Position numbers and translations under genes: made by a program. A DNA stretch of 27,363 bases from Candidatus Poribacteria bacterium (lineage in GTDB: Bacteria > Abyssobacteria > SURF-5): positions 1 through 27,363 of the forward strand of contig JACRIR010000170.1 in the NCBI GenBank assembly GCA_016215705.1, given 5' to 3'. The notes beneath the pieces are model-generated. The model was not told the origin of the DNA and ran no database searches. It saw nothing but the letters and a program-made list of their open reading frames with translations. Below, piece after piece: positions 15,894-23,291 of the stretch. The stretch's first letter is position 1. Every line of letters starts with the position of its first letter.

Positions 15894-16755
15894 TTGCGGT
15901 ACCCAGAATACGGCGCGCTTCCTCAGCCGTGGCGATCTCCCTGCCGACTTCGCGCGTGATCTTGGCCAGGGCTTCGACCAGTTCCCCATTGCTTCGGGCT
16001 TTCTCGCCGCTTGGCAGATAGAACGTGTCCTCCAACCCGGTGCGCACGTTGCCGCCTTCTGCCAGAGCTTTTCGCTGAAGGTCCCACACTTCTTTCCGAC
16101 CGACACAGATTACCTGCCAGTGAGAGCCGGGCAGCATTTCGTTCTTCAAGAGTGGCACCCATTCCGGCTTGGCCGGCTGGCCACTGGCTACACCCATTAC
16201 CAACGATATGTGCGGGTCCCCCTGGAACATGCCGGCCTTCTTGAATAAGGCCACACTGCGAACGATGCCGGAATCGAAGCACTCGAACTCGGGAACGATG
16301 TCGTTGGCAGTCATAACGTCCAGAAAGGCCTGGACCTTTTCCACCGGATTATCGAAAGCCATAGGCGGCCATGCCCATGTGCCGTCTTCCTTGAGCTTGA
16401 GATAGTTCAAAGACCCGGCGTTGCATGCGGCCATCTCAGGCTTCACCGCCTGGAGGCACGCCACCGGTCCGGAAATGTCGGGCCCGACTACGCCGGTGCT
16501 CTGGTTTATGATTATCTCAGGCACTCGAGCTTTGATGGCATCAATGATTGATTTGACAACCCCGACGTCCCAGGTGGGATATGCGCCCATCCCCGGCCTC
16601 TGGTCACGGAAATGGCAGTGCACGATAGTGGCCCCCTGATTCCATGCCTGCTCAGCCGCATCGGCCATTTCCTCGGGCGTGACCGGGATGTTGCCCATAT
16701 TGGGATTGGTCAGCACACCGGTAAGGGCGCAAGTCAGTATGGCTTTGTCACTCAT
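15883..16755 (-). CDS. Beta-keto acid cleavage enzyme (BKACE, DUF849 family)
   Basis: A TIM-barrel zinc enzyme of 290 residues. BKACE proteins, including 3-keto-5-aminohexanoate cleavage enzyme (Kce), condense a beta-keto acid with acetyl-CoA to give acetoacetate and a shortened acyl-CoA. Visible motifs are TCALTG at the N-terminus, zinc ligands H46 and H48 in IVHCHFRD, the STG loop near residue 86, EFECFDSG near 156 and RTGLEDTFYLP near 238 with E242 as the likely third ligand. The substrate class depends on side-chain residues I cannot judge. Here it could perform the C-C cleavage that ends the carboxylation route. AGGAG precedes the ATG. The 359-bp leader contains a perfect hairpin (16868-16914) and repeats. 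Confidence 0.94.
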   Translation of the reverse strand: MSDKAILTCALTGVLTNPNMGNIPVTPEEMADAAEQAWNQGATIVHCHFRDQRPGMGAYPTWDVGVVKSIIDAIKARVPEIIINQSTGVVGPDISGPVACLQAVKPEMAACNAGSLNYLKLKEDGTWAWPPMAFDNPVEKVQAFLDVMTANDIVPEFECFDSGIVRSVALFKKAGMFQGDPHISLVMGVASGQPAKPEWVPLLKNEMLPGSHWQVICVGRKEVWDLQRKALAEGGNVRTGLEDTFYLPSGEKARSNGELVEALAKITREVGREIATAEEARRILGTARGV

Positions 16756-17114
16756 GCGATATCTCCTGAAAAACTCGGTTCATGGTTTAGGGTTCATGGT
16801 TCATGGTTGAATCCCAAAGAAACTGAACACTTATGTCATTCCCTCGCCGAGAAACCGGCGACTGTTTCCTTTAATTCGGGGACACCATGCGGCATGGTGT
16901 CCCCGAATTAAAGGCTGTTCTCTTCACAATTAATTATGCTAGAGGCGTGATCAGGCGCTCCTAAGAAAATAGGTTTACAGTTCACGGTTCACGGTTTACG
17001 GTTGAGAGGAAAAAGACGGTTTCAGGTTTCAAGCTTCAGGTTTCAGATTAAATCCATATTTTCTTCCATAATCAATCCCTAACCAGGAACCAGATACCCC
17101 GCGCCTTGCGCGGC
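16756..17114. other. 359-bp repeat-filled spacer between CT1 and BKACE
   Basis: No gene seen. Read plus-strand left to right it holds: the BKACE ribosome site and AACCGAG module (opposite strand), GGTTCATGG reiterations, TGTCATTCCC text, a perfect hairpin (16868-16914), an AT-rich stretch and an orphan copy of the TTTCTTAGGAG/AACC module near 16958-16980. Its order parallels the spacer at 18672-19064. Confidence 0.7.
16868..16914. repeat. Perfect 22-bp inverted repeat of the GGGGACAC family
   Basis: CCTTTAATTCGGGGACACC-ATG, loop CGG, then the exact reverse complement ending AATTAAAGG. The 22-bp arms have no mismatch. It lies in the leader of the BKACE gene, about 115 bp upstream of its start. 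No T-run follows. REP-like element; compare 8065-8109 and 18866-18910. Confidence 0.9.
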
Positions 17115-18671
17115 TCAAGTCGGAGAAGACCCGTGTTTCTTGGCTCTGGGCGGCCGCTTCTCCGCTTTGTTTCTGACAATATCCAGAGCTTCGATGATTC
17201 TCTTCCGCGTATCTTTCGGTTCAATGATCTCGTCGACCACCTGGGCAGTCCATGAGTGAGCCGCGTCAAAGACGTCCACTTTCTCGCGGGACCGGTTCAA
17301 ATAGGCTTCATACGCATCTTCCTCGATCCCTTTCCCGTAAACCTCCTTATAGTTCAACTCGGAAGCCTCAGTCGCGAACCGGGCAATGGGCCATGCATAG
17401 GTCACGTCCGCGCCCAGCCCTTTCAGGCCGCTCAAAATCATGCTGCCGGAATCGGAGTACGCCTCACGCAGGACCACGCCGATCTTCGGGATGGTCGCCG
17501 TGGCATAGACATCGACAATCTTGCCGATATGCCGGAGCAACCCTCGAGTTTCCTCTTTCTCGCCGGGAACCGCGGCCGGCGTGTCCACAAGGTTGACCAA
17601 CGGTGTATTGTAGGCGTCCAGCGCTTGCAGGAAGCGGTAGTATTTGTCACAAGCATTGACTTCGTAAATGCTGCGGTCCTCAACCGGATTATTGGCCACG
17701 AGGCCGACCACTTCACCGTTAAAGCGACAGTATCCGGTGATTAGTTGTTTTGCGTATTCGTTCTTGATCTCAAAGAAATCCCCGCCATCAACTATTTCTC
17801 GAATGACGTCGTGCATATCATATTTCTGCTCGAATTCGCCAGGCACGATATCAAGCAGTCTCCCCACTTCTCGTTTGGCGTCGTCGGTCCGCCCCCAGGC
17901 AAGCGGTTTTTCGCGATAATTCTGAGGCAAGTATCGGAGCAGTTCGCGGCAGGCCAAAATGGTTTCTTTATCGCCGGCGCCTACCAGGTCGCACGTGCCG
18001 CTCAACTGCATGTGATAGTCGGCTCCGCCCACGTTGCGATCGATCTTCTCGGAAGTGGCCGCAGCGGTCTGGCGCGGCCCACCCAGCCACAGATTGCCTG
18101 ACACCCGACTGATGAACAGGAAATCGCACAATGTCGGAATATAAGCGCCTCCGGCAATGCAAGGACCCATCAACACCGTAATCTGGGGCATGACACCCGA
18201 GTAAATGGACTGGATGCGAAACATCCAATCTATGCCGGCCTGGGCCACTTCACGATATCCCAGCCTGCCACCCGAGGAATCCAGAAGGTTAACAAGGGGG
18301 ATGCCCCACGTCGCCGACAATTCCAAAGAACGGGCATATTTCATAAGATGTTGTTGACCGGTCGATCCGCCCAACACGGTGAAGTCCGAGGCATAAATCA
18401 TGGCGGTGCGGCCATGAACCTTGGCCGTTCCCAAAACGGCTCCGTCGCAGGGCGCATCCGTAAAGCGGCCGTCAATGCGGGTTCCGGTAGTGTTTACACA
18501 AGAACCCAACTCGCTGAAGGAGCCTGCGTCTATGAGGATTTCGATCCTTTCTCGCGCGGTCAACTTGCCGCGGCCGTGCTGCCGCTCAATATGCTCAATG
18601 CCGCCGCCAAGTTGATTCTTCTTTTGTATTTCGCGATATCGGTTGATCGCTTCTTCCATTCGTTTGCCCAT
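17115..18671 (-). CDS. Acyl-CoA carboxylase carboxyltransferase subunit (CT1), acyl-CoA-site type
   Basis: A 518-residue PccB/MccB-like carboxyltransferase with N- and C-terminal crotonase-like domains. The start LGGGIEHIERQHGRGKLTARERI is typical of the family. The N-domain oxyanion motif GPCIAGGAYIPT (about 169-180) is intact and close to the MCC-beta form. The C-domain motif, normally RKAFGGAYxVMGSK and contacting biotin, is AYSDSGSMILSG (about 404-415), and the canonical RHGAK reads RHIGK. The biotin side therefore looks degenerate. The adjacent CT2 has the reverse pattern, so the two probably form one hetero-oligomeric enzyme. AGGAG lies 11 bases before the ATG. With the biotin carboxylase and BCCP it makes a four-subunit acyl-CoA carboxylase of unknown substrate. 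Confidence 0.93.
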   Translation of the reverse strand: MGKRMEEAINRYREIQKKNQLGGGIEHIERQHGRGKLTARERIEILIDAGSFSELGSCVNTTGTRIDGRFTDAPCDGAVLGTAKVHGRTAMIYASDFTVLGGSTGQQHLMKYARSLELSATWGIPLVNLLDSSGGRLGYREVAQAGIDWMFRIQSIYSGVMPQITVLMGPCIAGGAYIPTLCDFLFISRVSGNLWLGGPRQTAAATSEKIDRNVGGADYHMQLSGTCDLVGAGDKETILACRELLRYLPQNYREKPLAWGRTDDAKREVGRLLDIVPGEFEQKYDMHDVIREIVDGGDFFEIKNEYAKQLITGYCRFNGEVVGLVANNPVEDRSIYEVNACDKYYRFLQALDAYNTPLVNLVDTPAAVPGEKEETRGLLRHIGKIVDVYATATIPKIGVVLREAYSDSGSMILSGLKGLGADVTYAWPIARFATEASELNYKEVYGKGIEEDAYEAYLNRSREKVDVFDAAHSWTAQVVDEIIEPKDTRKRIIEALDIVRNKAEKRPPRAKKHGSSPT

Positions 18672-18759
18672 GTCTCAATAATCTCCTGAGAAAGCAGGTT
18701 CGCAGCCCACAGTTCACGGTTTACGGTTGAATCACGGAGCAGCACAGCCGCAACCAAGC

Positions 18760-18837
18760 AAAGAAGAAAAAGTTTGGATCACGAATTACATGAATACAAC
18801 TTCCTGAGTGTCATTCCCGCGAAAGCGGGAATCCATT
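18760..18837 (+). repeat. Left arm of 78-bp inverted repeats flanking CT2
   Basis: By eye this matches the reverse complement of 20721-20798 with six mismatches in 78 bp, including an exact 31-base start (AAAGAAG through CACGAATTACA). It contains a small TTCCCGC/GCGGGAA palindrome. Partly related text occurs at 23010-23080. Confidence 0.85.
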
Positions 18838-18865
18838 CCTGAGATGGAAAACCATCGACTGATTC

Positions 18866-18910
18866 CCTTAGTTCGGGGACAGCATGTGGCATGGTGTCCC
18901 CGAATTAAGG
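18866..18910. repeat. GGGGACAC-family hairpin in the CT2/CT1 spacer
   Basis: CCTTAGTTCGGGGACAGCATG, loop TGG, then a reverse-complement arm ending AATTAAGG. The 21-bp arms have two mismatches. It is the close sister of 16868-16914; the flanking text after both (AATTAA, then a TC-rich stretch and CACAATTAA) is also shared. Confidence 0.88.
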
Positions 18911-19064
18911 GCTCTTTCTCCCACAATTAACAACGCCCAAACGTGTTCATGCGCCGCTAAGAAACCCTCCTCTTTCCCCCCTTTACAAAAGTCACCATTG
19001 TCCCCCCTTAATTCTTTCACCTTTCCCCTTCCGGCAGGGGGGAGGGGGGATTTCTCCCCTATAC

Positions 19065-20615
19065 TCATGCCGGCTTAATGTAGCGTCTCTTATCCGGCGT
19101 TTCTTCTCGTTTGTCGGCCGACGCGCGCAGCGCCTTGACGATCCGCGAACGCGAGTCCCTGGGGTCGATGACCTCATGCACTGTATACCAATGCGTGAAT
19201 ATCTTACCCATCGTCATGACACTGAACATCTCGCGAAGAATACTCACGTAAAACTCGAACAGTTCATTATAGTTGCCCTCTTCCTTGGCCTTGGCCAGCT
19301 CCTTGTGGAACACGGCGTGGACCATCATCTCCGGGCCGGTAGGCGCGAACTCGGTCGTCGGCCATCCGTAAATAAAATCCGGCCCCATCTTGCTGGCGCC
19401 CATGACGATGTTGGAACCACCGTAAGACCTGCGCAGCACAAGGGTCACCTTTTGTGTCGTCAGGTTGGAATAGCCGTGCAGATTCTTGGCGCCGTGGCGG
19501 ATGACTCCCATGCGCTCCCACCGGTCGCCGGGAGGAAACGCCGTGGTGTCGGACATGGTCAGCAACGGAATATTAAAGCAATCGAGGAACATCAGGAAGC
19601 GATCATATTTGTCGGAGGAGTCCGGTTCCATGATGCCGCTTAATTCATCAGGATTGTTGGCGGCGATACCCGTAACCATGCCGTCAAACCGCGCGAAGCC
19701 GATAACCATGTTGGGGGCAAAGTCCCCTTGAAGCTCGAAGAATTTCCCATCATCCACAATCAGATCGATGATCTCGTGGACGTCATACGTGAACCGAACC
19801 TGATTGGGCATCACATCGAGCAGGGCCTCTTCCCGCCGATTAGGATCGTCGGCGGACTCGATTGCCTTCGGCCGCTCCCAGCAGTTCTGAGGCATGAACT
19901 CCAGGAGCTGCTTACAGAGGTCAATAGCCTCCTCGTCGCTGCCGGCCATCAAATGACACTGGCCGGATTTCGTCATGTGGAAATCGGCCGAGCCCGCATC
20001 TTCAGACTCGATCGGACCCCCTAACCATAAGAACCCTGTCTTGCTGTTCATAATCAGGAAATCCGACAACACCGGGACCTTCGCCATCGGCCCCGTGCAC
20101 GGCCCCAATACCAGAGCGATTCGAGGAACTATTCCGGAGTAAAGGCAGTAATTCTTTAGCACACGCGCAATGCCGTGTTGGCCGACGAATCCCTTTTTCA
20201 TGCTGACACGACTTCCGGCGGAATCGAAGATTCCAATAAGAGGCATCTGTTCCTGCCCGGCCATCTGAGCCAATTCGGCGATCTTCCACACGCCTTGGTC
20301 GCCGAAAGAGCCCGACATGACCGTGAAATCCATGGAATACACCATCACCTGTCGGCCGTTCACCTTGGCCATACCCATGATCACGCCGTCTCCGGGACTC
20401 GGTTTATCGCTGGACTCCTGAGGCGGCCGAAACTCCCGGACGACAGAACCGATTTCCTCGAAAGTGCCCGCGTCGGCCAACCTCTCGATTCGTTCCCGCG
20501 CTGTGAGCTTGCCCAGACTATGCTGCAAGGCCACCCTGTCAGGCCCACCGGCCGCAAGATTCTCCTGTCGACACGTTTCCAACTTCGCCAGATACCCGTC
20601 CATCCACTCGCCCAC
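19065..20615 (-). CDS. Acyl-CoA carboxylase carboxyltransferase subunit (CT2), biotin-site type
   Basis: A 516-residue carboxyltransferase paralogous to CT1 (shared SLGKLTARERIERLADAGTF, YDVHEIIDLIVDDGKFFE and similar). The N-domain motif, normally GPCAGGAVYSP, is GPCTGPMAKVPV (about 171-182), losing the paired glycines that hold the acyl-CoA thioester. The C-domain biotin motif is kept: RRSYGGSNIVMGASK (about 395-409) after RHGAKNLHGYS. This is the mirror image of CT1. The first oxyanion loss makes a functional homo-oligomer doubtful; hetero-oligomerisation with CT1 is the simplest reading. The start is GTG at 20615: AGGAGA lies 8 bases upstream. The ATG four codons later is an alternative. 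The gene lies between 78-bp inverted repeats. Confidence 0.92.
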   Translation of the reverse strand: MGEWMDGYLAKLETCRQENLAAGGPDRVALQHSLGKLTARERIERLADAGTFEEIGSVVREFRPPQESSDKPSPGDGVIMGMAKVNGRQVMVYSMDFTVMSGSFGDQGVWKIAELAQMAGQEQMPLIGIFDSAGSRVSMKKGFVGQHGIARVLKNYCLYSGIVPRIALVLGPCTGPMAKVPVLSDFLIMNSKTGFLWLGGPIESEDAGSADFHMTKSGQCHLMAGSDEEAIDLCKQLLEFMPQNCWERPKAIESADDPNRREEALLDVMPNQVRFTYDVHEIIDLIVDDGKFFELQGDFAPNMVIGFARFDGMVTGIAANNPDELSGIMEPDSSDKYDRFLMFLDCFNIPLLTMSDTTAFPPGDRWERMGVIRHGAKNLHGYSNLTTQKVTLVLRRSYGGSNIVMGASKMGPDFIYGWPTTEFAPTGPEMMVHAVFHKELAKAKEEGNYNELFEFYVSILREMFSVMTMGKIFTHWYTVHEVIDPRDSRSRIVKALRASADKREETPDKRRYIKPA

Positions 20616-20720
20616 TCTAACTATCTCCTTTCGTTGAATCTTCTTTGACTCTGAATCATCCGGGAAGCGCGCCTCCTGGTCTTGAATGTCTATACAACCA
20701 TAGACGACTCATAGTCCTGA

Positions 20721-20798
20721 AATGGATTCCCGCCTTCGCGGGAATGACACCCAGGAGTGTGTATTCGTGTAATTCGTGATCCAAACTTTTTCTTCTTT
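20721..20798 (-). repeat. Right arm of 78-bp inverted repeats flanking CT2
   Basis: Reverse complement of 18760-18837 with six mismatches by eye. A 1.88-kb segment holding the whole CT2 gene lies between the arms. Confidence 0.85.
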
Positions 20799-20989
20799 GG
20801 TTGTGGGCTACGCCGTGCTGTGGATTCCCAACTTCTTCTTTTCCCCTTCTTCTCCCCAAATCCGCGCTAATCAGTGTAAATCAGTGGATCCAGTTCCTTT
20901 TCTTCTTCCCGATTTTCTTAGTGTTCCTTCCTGCTTCTTCGTGCGCCTTCGTGGATTATATATCTTTTTGTTGCTTCTTCTTCTTCTCC

Positions 20990-21024
20990 GAATCTGTGAC
21001 AATCAGCGAAAGCTGCGGATTCCT
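20990..21024 (+). repeat. GAATCTGTG...CTGCGGATTCCT dispersed repeat, copy 1
   Basis: 35 bp ending CTGCGGATTCCT matches 22933-22967 with three differences. A weaker relative (AATCCGCGCTAATCAGTG) lies at 20859-20890. Both copies lie in spacers upstream of minus-strand genes. Confidence 0.7.
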
Positions 21025-21099
21025 TCATGGATAGGCGCCTATTCTACCATTTGACAAGGCCCCTTTCAAAACGGACCAAACCGCAAACCTGCGCGGACT

Positions 21100-22662
21100 T
21101 CAGTGAACCATTCTGTCCTTGCCTGCCCAATATTTCTCACGAAGCACGCGCTTTAGCACTTTTCCGCTGGGGTTTCTGGGAAGCGATTCCACAAACTCGA
21201 CGCTCTTCGGCTTCTTGTACCCCGCGAGATTCGCCTTACAGTGAGCGATCAAGTCCTGCTCCGCACATGTGGCGCCCGGTCTCAACACCACCAGCGCTTT
21301 CACGCTCTCACCCCACTCTTCATCGGGCACGCCGATGACTGCCGCGTCGAGCACTGCGGGGTGCGCGAACAGAACATCCTCAATCTCGCGAGGGTATATG
21401 TTCGAGCCACCGCTGATTATCATGTCTTTCTTCCTATCGACGATATAAATAAATCCTTCACCATCTACTGTCGCGAGGTCACCCGTGTACACCCTGCCGT
21501 CCTTGAGCACTTCCGCTGTGGCCTCGGGCCACTTCCAGTAGCCCTTCATGACGCACGCCCCTTTCGCCGTAATCTCGCCCACCTCTCCCGGCTTCACGTC
21601 CCGGCCGTTCTCATTAAGAATGCGCACGCCCACCTCGGGCAAGCCCTTCCCGCACGAACCCAATCGGCGCGTTTTCTCCTTCGGACCATCAACAACATGG
21701 TCGGCCTCAAACAAGATGGCCAGCAACCCTCCCTCGGTGCACGCATAATCTTGAATGAAGATCGGGCCAATCTTTTCAATTGCCCTCTTCACGAGTTCCG
21801 GCGGCATAGGTGAGCCGCCGTAAGTAATCCTCTTGAGGCTGGACAAGTCATATTTGCCGAAATCAGGACTGTTCAAAATAAAATTGATGATCGCGGGCAC
21901 AAGATGGACATCAGTAATTTTTTCTCTCTGTATAGTTTCGAGAACCCCGGCAGGGGTGAAACGGCGGAGAATGACAGTTGTGCTCCCCATGTATGAACAG
22001 GCGAGGTCCCAGCCTCCACCGCCGAACGAATAGAACGGAGTGACTACCAGCGAACGGGTGTCTTCGTCTATTGCGAGGCGGCTGGCCGCAAGGTCAATCA
22101 CGGCAGTTATGCTGCCGTGAGTGTGCATCGCCCCCTTGGGTAGGCCCGTCGTGCCGCTGGTATATAGCAGCCAGAGCATATCTTCAGCCGACGGCAGAGA
22201 ATCCGGTGGTTCCGCCGCGCCCTTTCCGACCAACTCTTCATAATCAAGGAAACCGGCCGCTTGAGTCTGGATGCCGATGAGAAATCGAATGGTCTTGAAG
22301 CGCTCTCTTGCGGAACTGATGATCTGTGAATACTCATCGGATACAAGAAGCGCTTTCGACTCGGAGTCATTTAGTATGCATTCGATTTCACGAGGCGCCA
22401 GACGGTAGTTCACCGGAACGATCATGAACCCGCCCAAAGCCGCCGCCCAGAACAGTTCACGATACTGAAAACAGTTCTGGGAAAGGATAGCGACATGATC
22501 TCCCTTCTGCAGCCCTATTTCCCGAAGCGCATTCACGAGCCTATACACACGATTAAGAAGCTGTCCAAATGTGAATTCGTTCTGCTCATATTTGACCGCA
22601 AGTTTGTCAGGATTCTTTTCGGCAACCTCGATCAGCCTTTGCGCTATGAGCTTCTTTTCCAT
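21100..22662 (-). CDS. AMP-forming acyl-CoA synthetase
   Basis: ANL-superfamily ligase of 520 residues that activates a carboxylic acid with ATP and CoA. The phosphate-binding loop is LYTSGTTGLPKG (about 167-178). The A5 region reads YACTEGG, the A7/A8 region is YTGDLATVDGEGFIYIVDRKKDMIISGG, and the adenylation lysine is K501 in NPSGKVLKR. There is no signal peptide. It probably makes the CoA ester that enters the cluster's pathway; chain type cannot be told. I prefer ATG at 22662, because GGGGAG lies about 6 bases upstream. An upstream ATG at 22677 adds five residues. It follows the oxidoreductase gene after a 629-bp repeat-rich spacer, which may contain another promoter. Confidence 0.94.
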   Translation of the reverse strand: MEKKLIAQRLIEVAEKNPDKLAVKYEQNEFTFGQLLNRVYRLVNALREIGLQKGDHVAILSQNCFQYRELFWAAALGGFMIVPVNYRLAPREIECILNDSESKALLVSDEYSQIISSARERFKTIRFLIGIQTQAAGFLDYEELVGKGAAEPPDSLPSAEDMLWLLYTSGTTGLPKGAMHTHGSITAVIDLAASRLAIDEDTRSLVVTPFYSFGGGGWDLACSYMGSTTVILRRFTPAGVLETIQREKITDVHLVPAIINFILNSPDFGKYDLSSLKRITYGGSPMPPELVKRAIEKIGPIFIQDYACTEGGLLAILFEADHVVDGPKEKTRRLGSCGKGLPEVGVRILNENGRDVKPGEVGEITAKGACVMKGYWKWPEATAEVLKDGRVYTGDLATVDGEGFIYIVDRKKDMIISGGSNIYPREIEDVLFAHPAVLDAAVIGVPDEEWGESVKALVVLRPGATCAEQDLIAHCKANLAGYKKPKSVEFVESLPRNPSGKVLKRVLREKYWAGKDRMVH

Positions 22663-22736
22663 CGTTTCTCCCCCCATCCCTGTCTGTGCGCGAATGACAT
22701 TGAGCGGTTTTCATTCATACAGTTCGTCCCGCGCCT

Positions 22737-22764
22737 GTAGTGGCGCGATCCACCGCGCCCATTC
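22737..22764 (+). repeat. GTAGGGGCG-family repeat, diverged copy
   Basis: GTAGTGGCGCGATCC followed by ACCGCGCCCATTC; GGCGCG and CGCGCC can pair. It is the same family as 44-70 with one change in the opening box. Confidence 0.6.
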
Positions 22765-22932
22765 TGCATTGCTCACTGTCAATTTCTTGAATTTGCGTCG
22801 TGATTTCCTTTTGTTTTCCCTGAAATCTGCGTAAATCAGTCCAAATTGGTGAACTTCTTTATTCGTAATTCGTGATATAATTCGTGATCCGTGATCCAAC
22901 TCTTTTTCTTTTCTTTCTTCTTCTTCCTCCCT

Positions 22933-22967
22933 GAATCTGTGCAAATCAGCGAAATCTGCGGATTCCT
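22933..22967 (+). repeat. GAATCTGTG...CTGCGGATTCCT dispersed repeat, copy 2
   Basis: 35 bp with three differences from 20990-21024. It sits upstream (minus-strand sense) of the acyl-CoA synthetase gene. Confidence 0.7.
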
Positions 22968-23291
22968 CTTCTTTTTGGTTGCGGCTTTGCTGCGCCGTGT
23001 AACTCATTGTTCTGAAATGGATTCCTATATTCGTGTAGTTCGCATAATTCGTGTAATTCGTGATCCAACTCTTCTTCTTTCTCCTCTTCCAAAATCAAAA
23101 TCTTTGTGCCTTGGTGACTTGGTGGTAATGCTCTTCGCTAATCCGTGTGAATCCGTGGTTGCATGCTTCTTCTTTTTCTTCGTACCCTCGTATCCCTGTG
23201 GTGAATTCTTTTCGTTGTCTTGGTTGCGGCTCCGCCGCACGGTGTGCATCTGTGGTGAGAGATGTTTCCTTTTCTTCTTCTTTCCTTACGC

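Larger units (their letters stand above)
18672..19064. other. 393-bp repeat-filled spacer between CT2 and CT1
   Basis: No gene seen. It contains the CT1 ribosome site with an AACC/TTTCTCAGGAG module, GGTTTACGG text, the left arm of the inverted repeat flanking CT2 (18760-18837), the hairpin at 18866-18910, and C-run repeat text at 18978-19053. The order of elements matches 16756-17114, which suggests one spacer was copied from the other. Confidence 0.7.
20616..21099. other. 484-bp repeat-rich spacer upstream of CT2
   Basis: No gene seen. It contains the right arm of the CT2-flanking inverted repeat (20721-20798), pyrimidine-rich TTCTTC runs and an AATCAG-type repeat at 20990-21024 (35 bp, three differences from 22933-22967). 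No convincing promoter was found for CT2. Confidence 0.65.
22663..23291. other. 629-bp repeat-rich, pyrimidine-biased spacer
   Basis: No gene seen. The plus strand is strongly C/T-biased with many TTCTTC runs; short open frames through it read as Lys/Arg/Glu-rich low complexity on the minus strand. It contains a GTAG...GCGCCC repeat (22737-22764), copy 2 of the 35-bp repeat (22933-22967), several ATTCGTGATCC units and CTTGGTGACTTGGTGG text. Confidence 0.7.

Noticed and set aside
17115-20615. AccA/AccD acetyl-CoA carboxylase or glutaconyl-CoA decarboxylase alpha subunit
   Set aside because: Both proteins are full-length two-domain PccB-like subunits of about 517 residues, with no AccD zinc finger. 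No sodium-pump beta subunit lies nearby.
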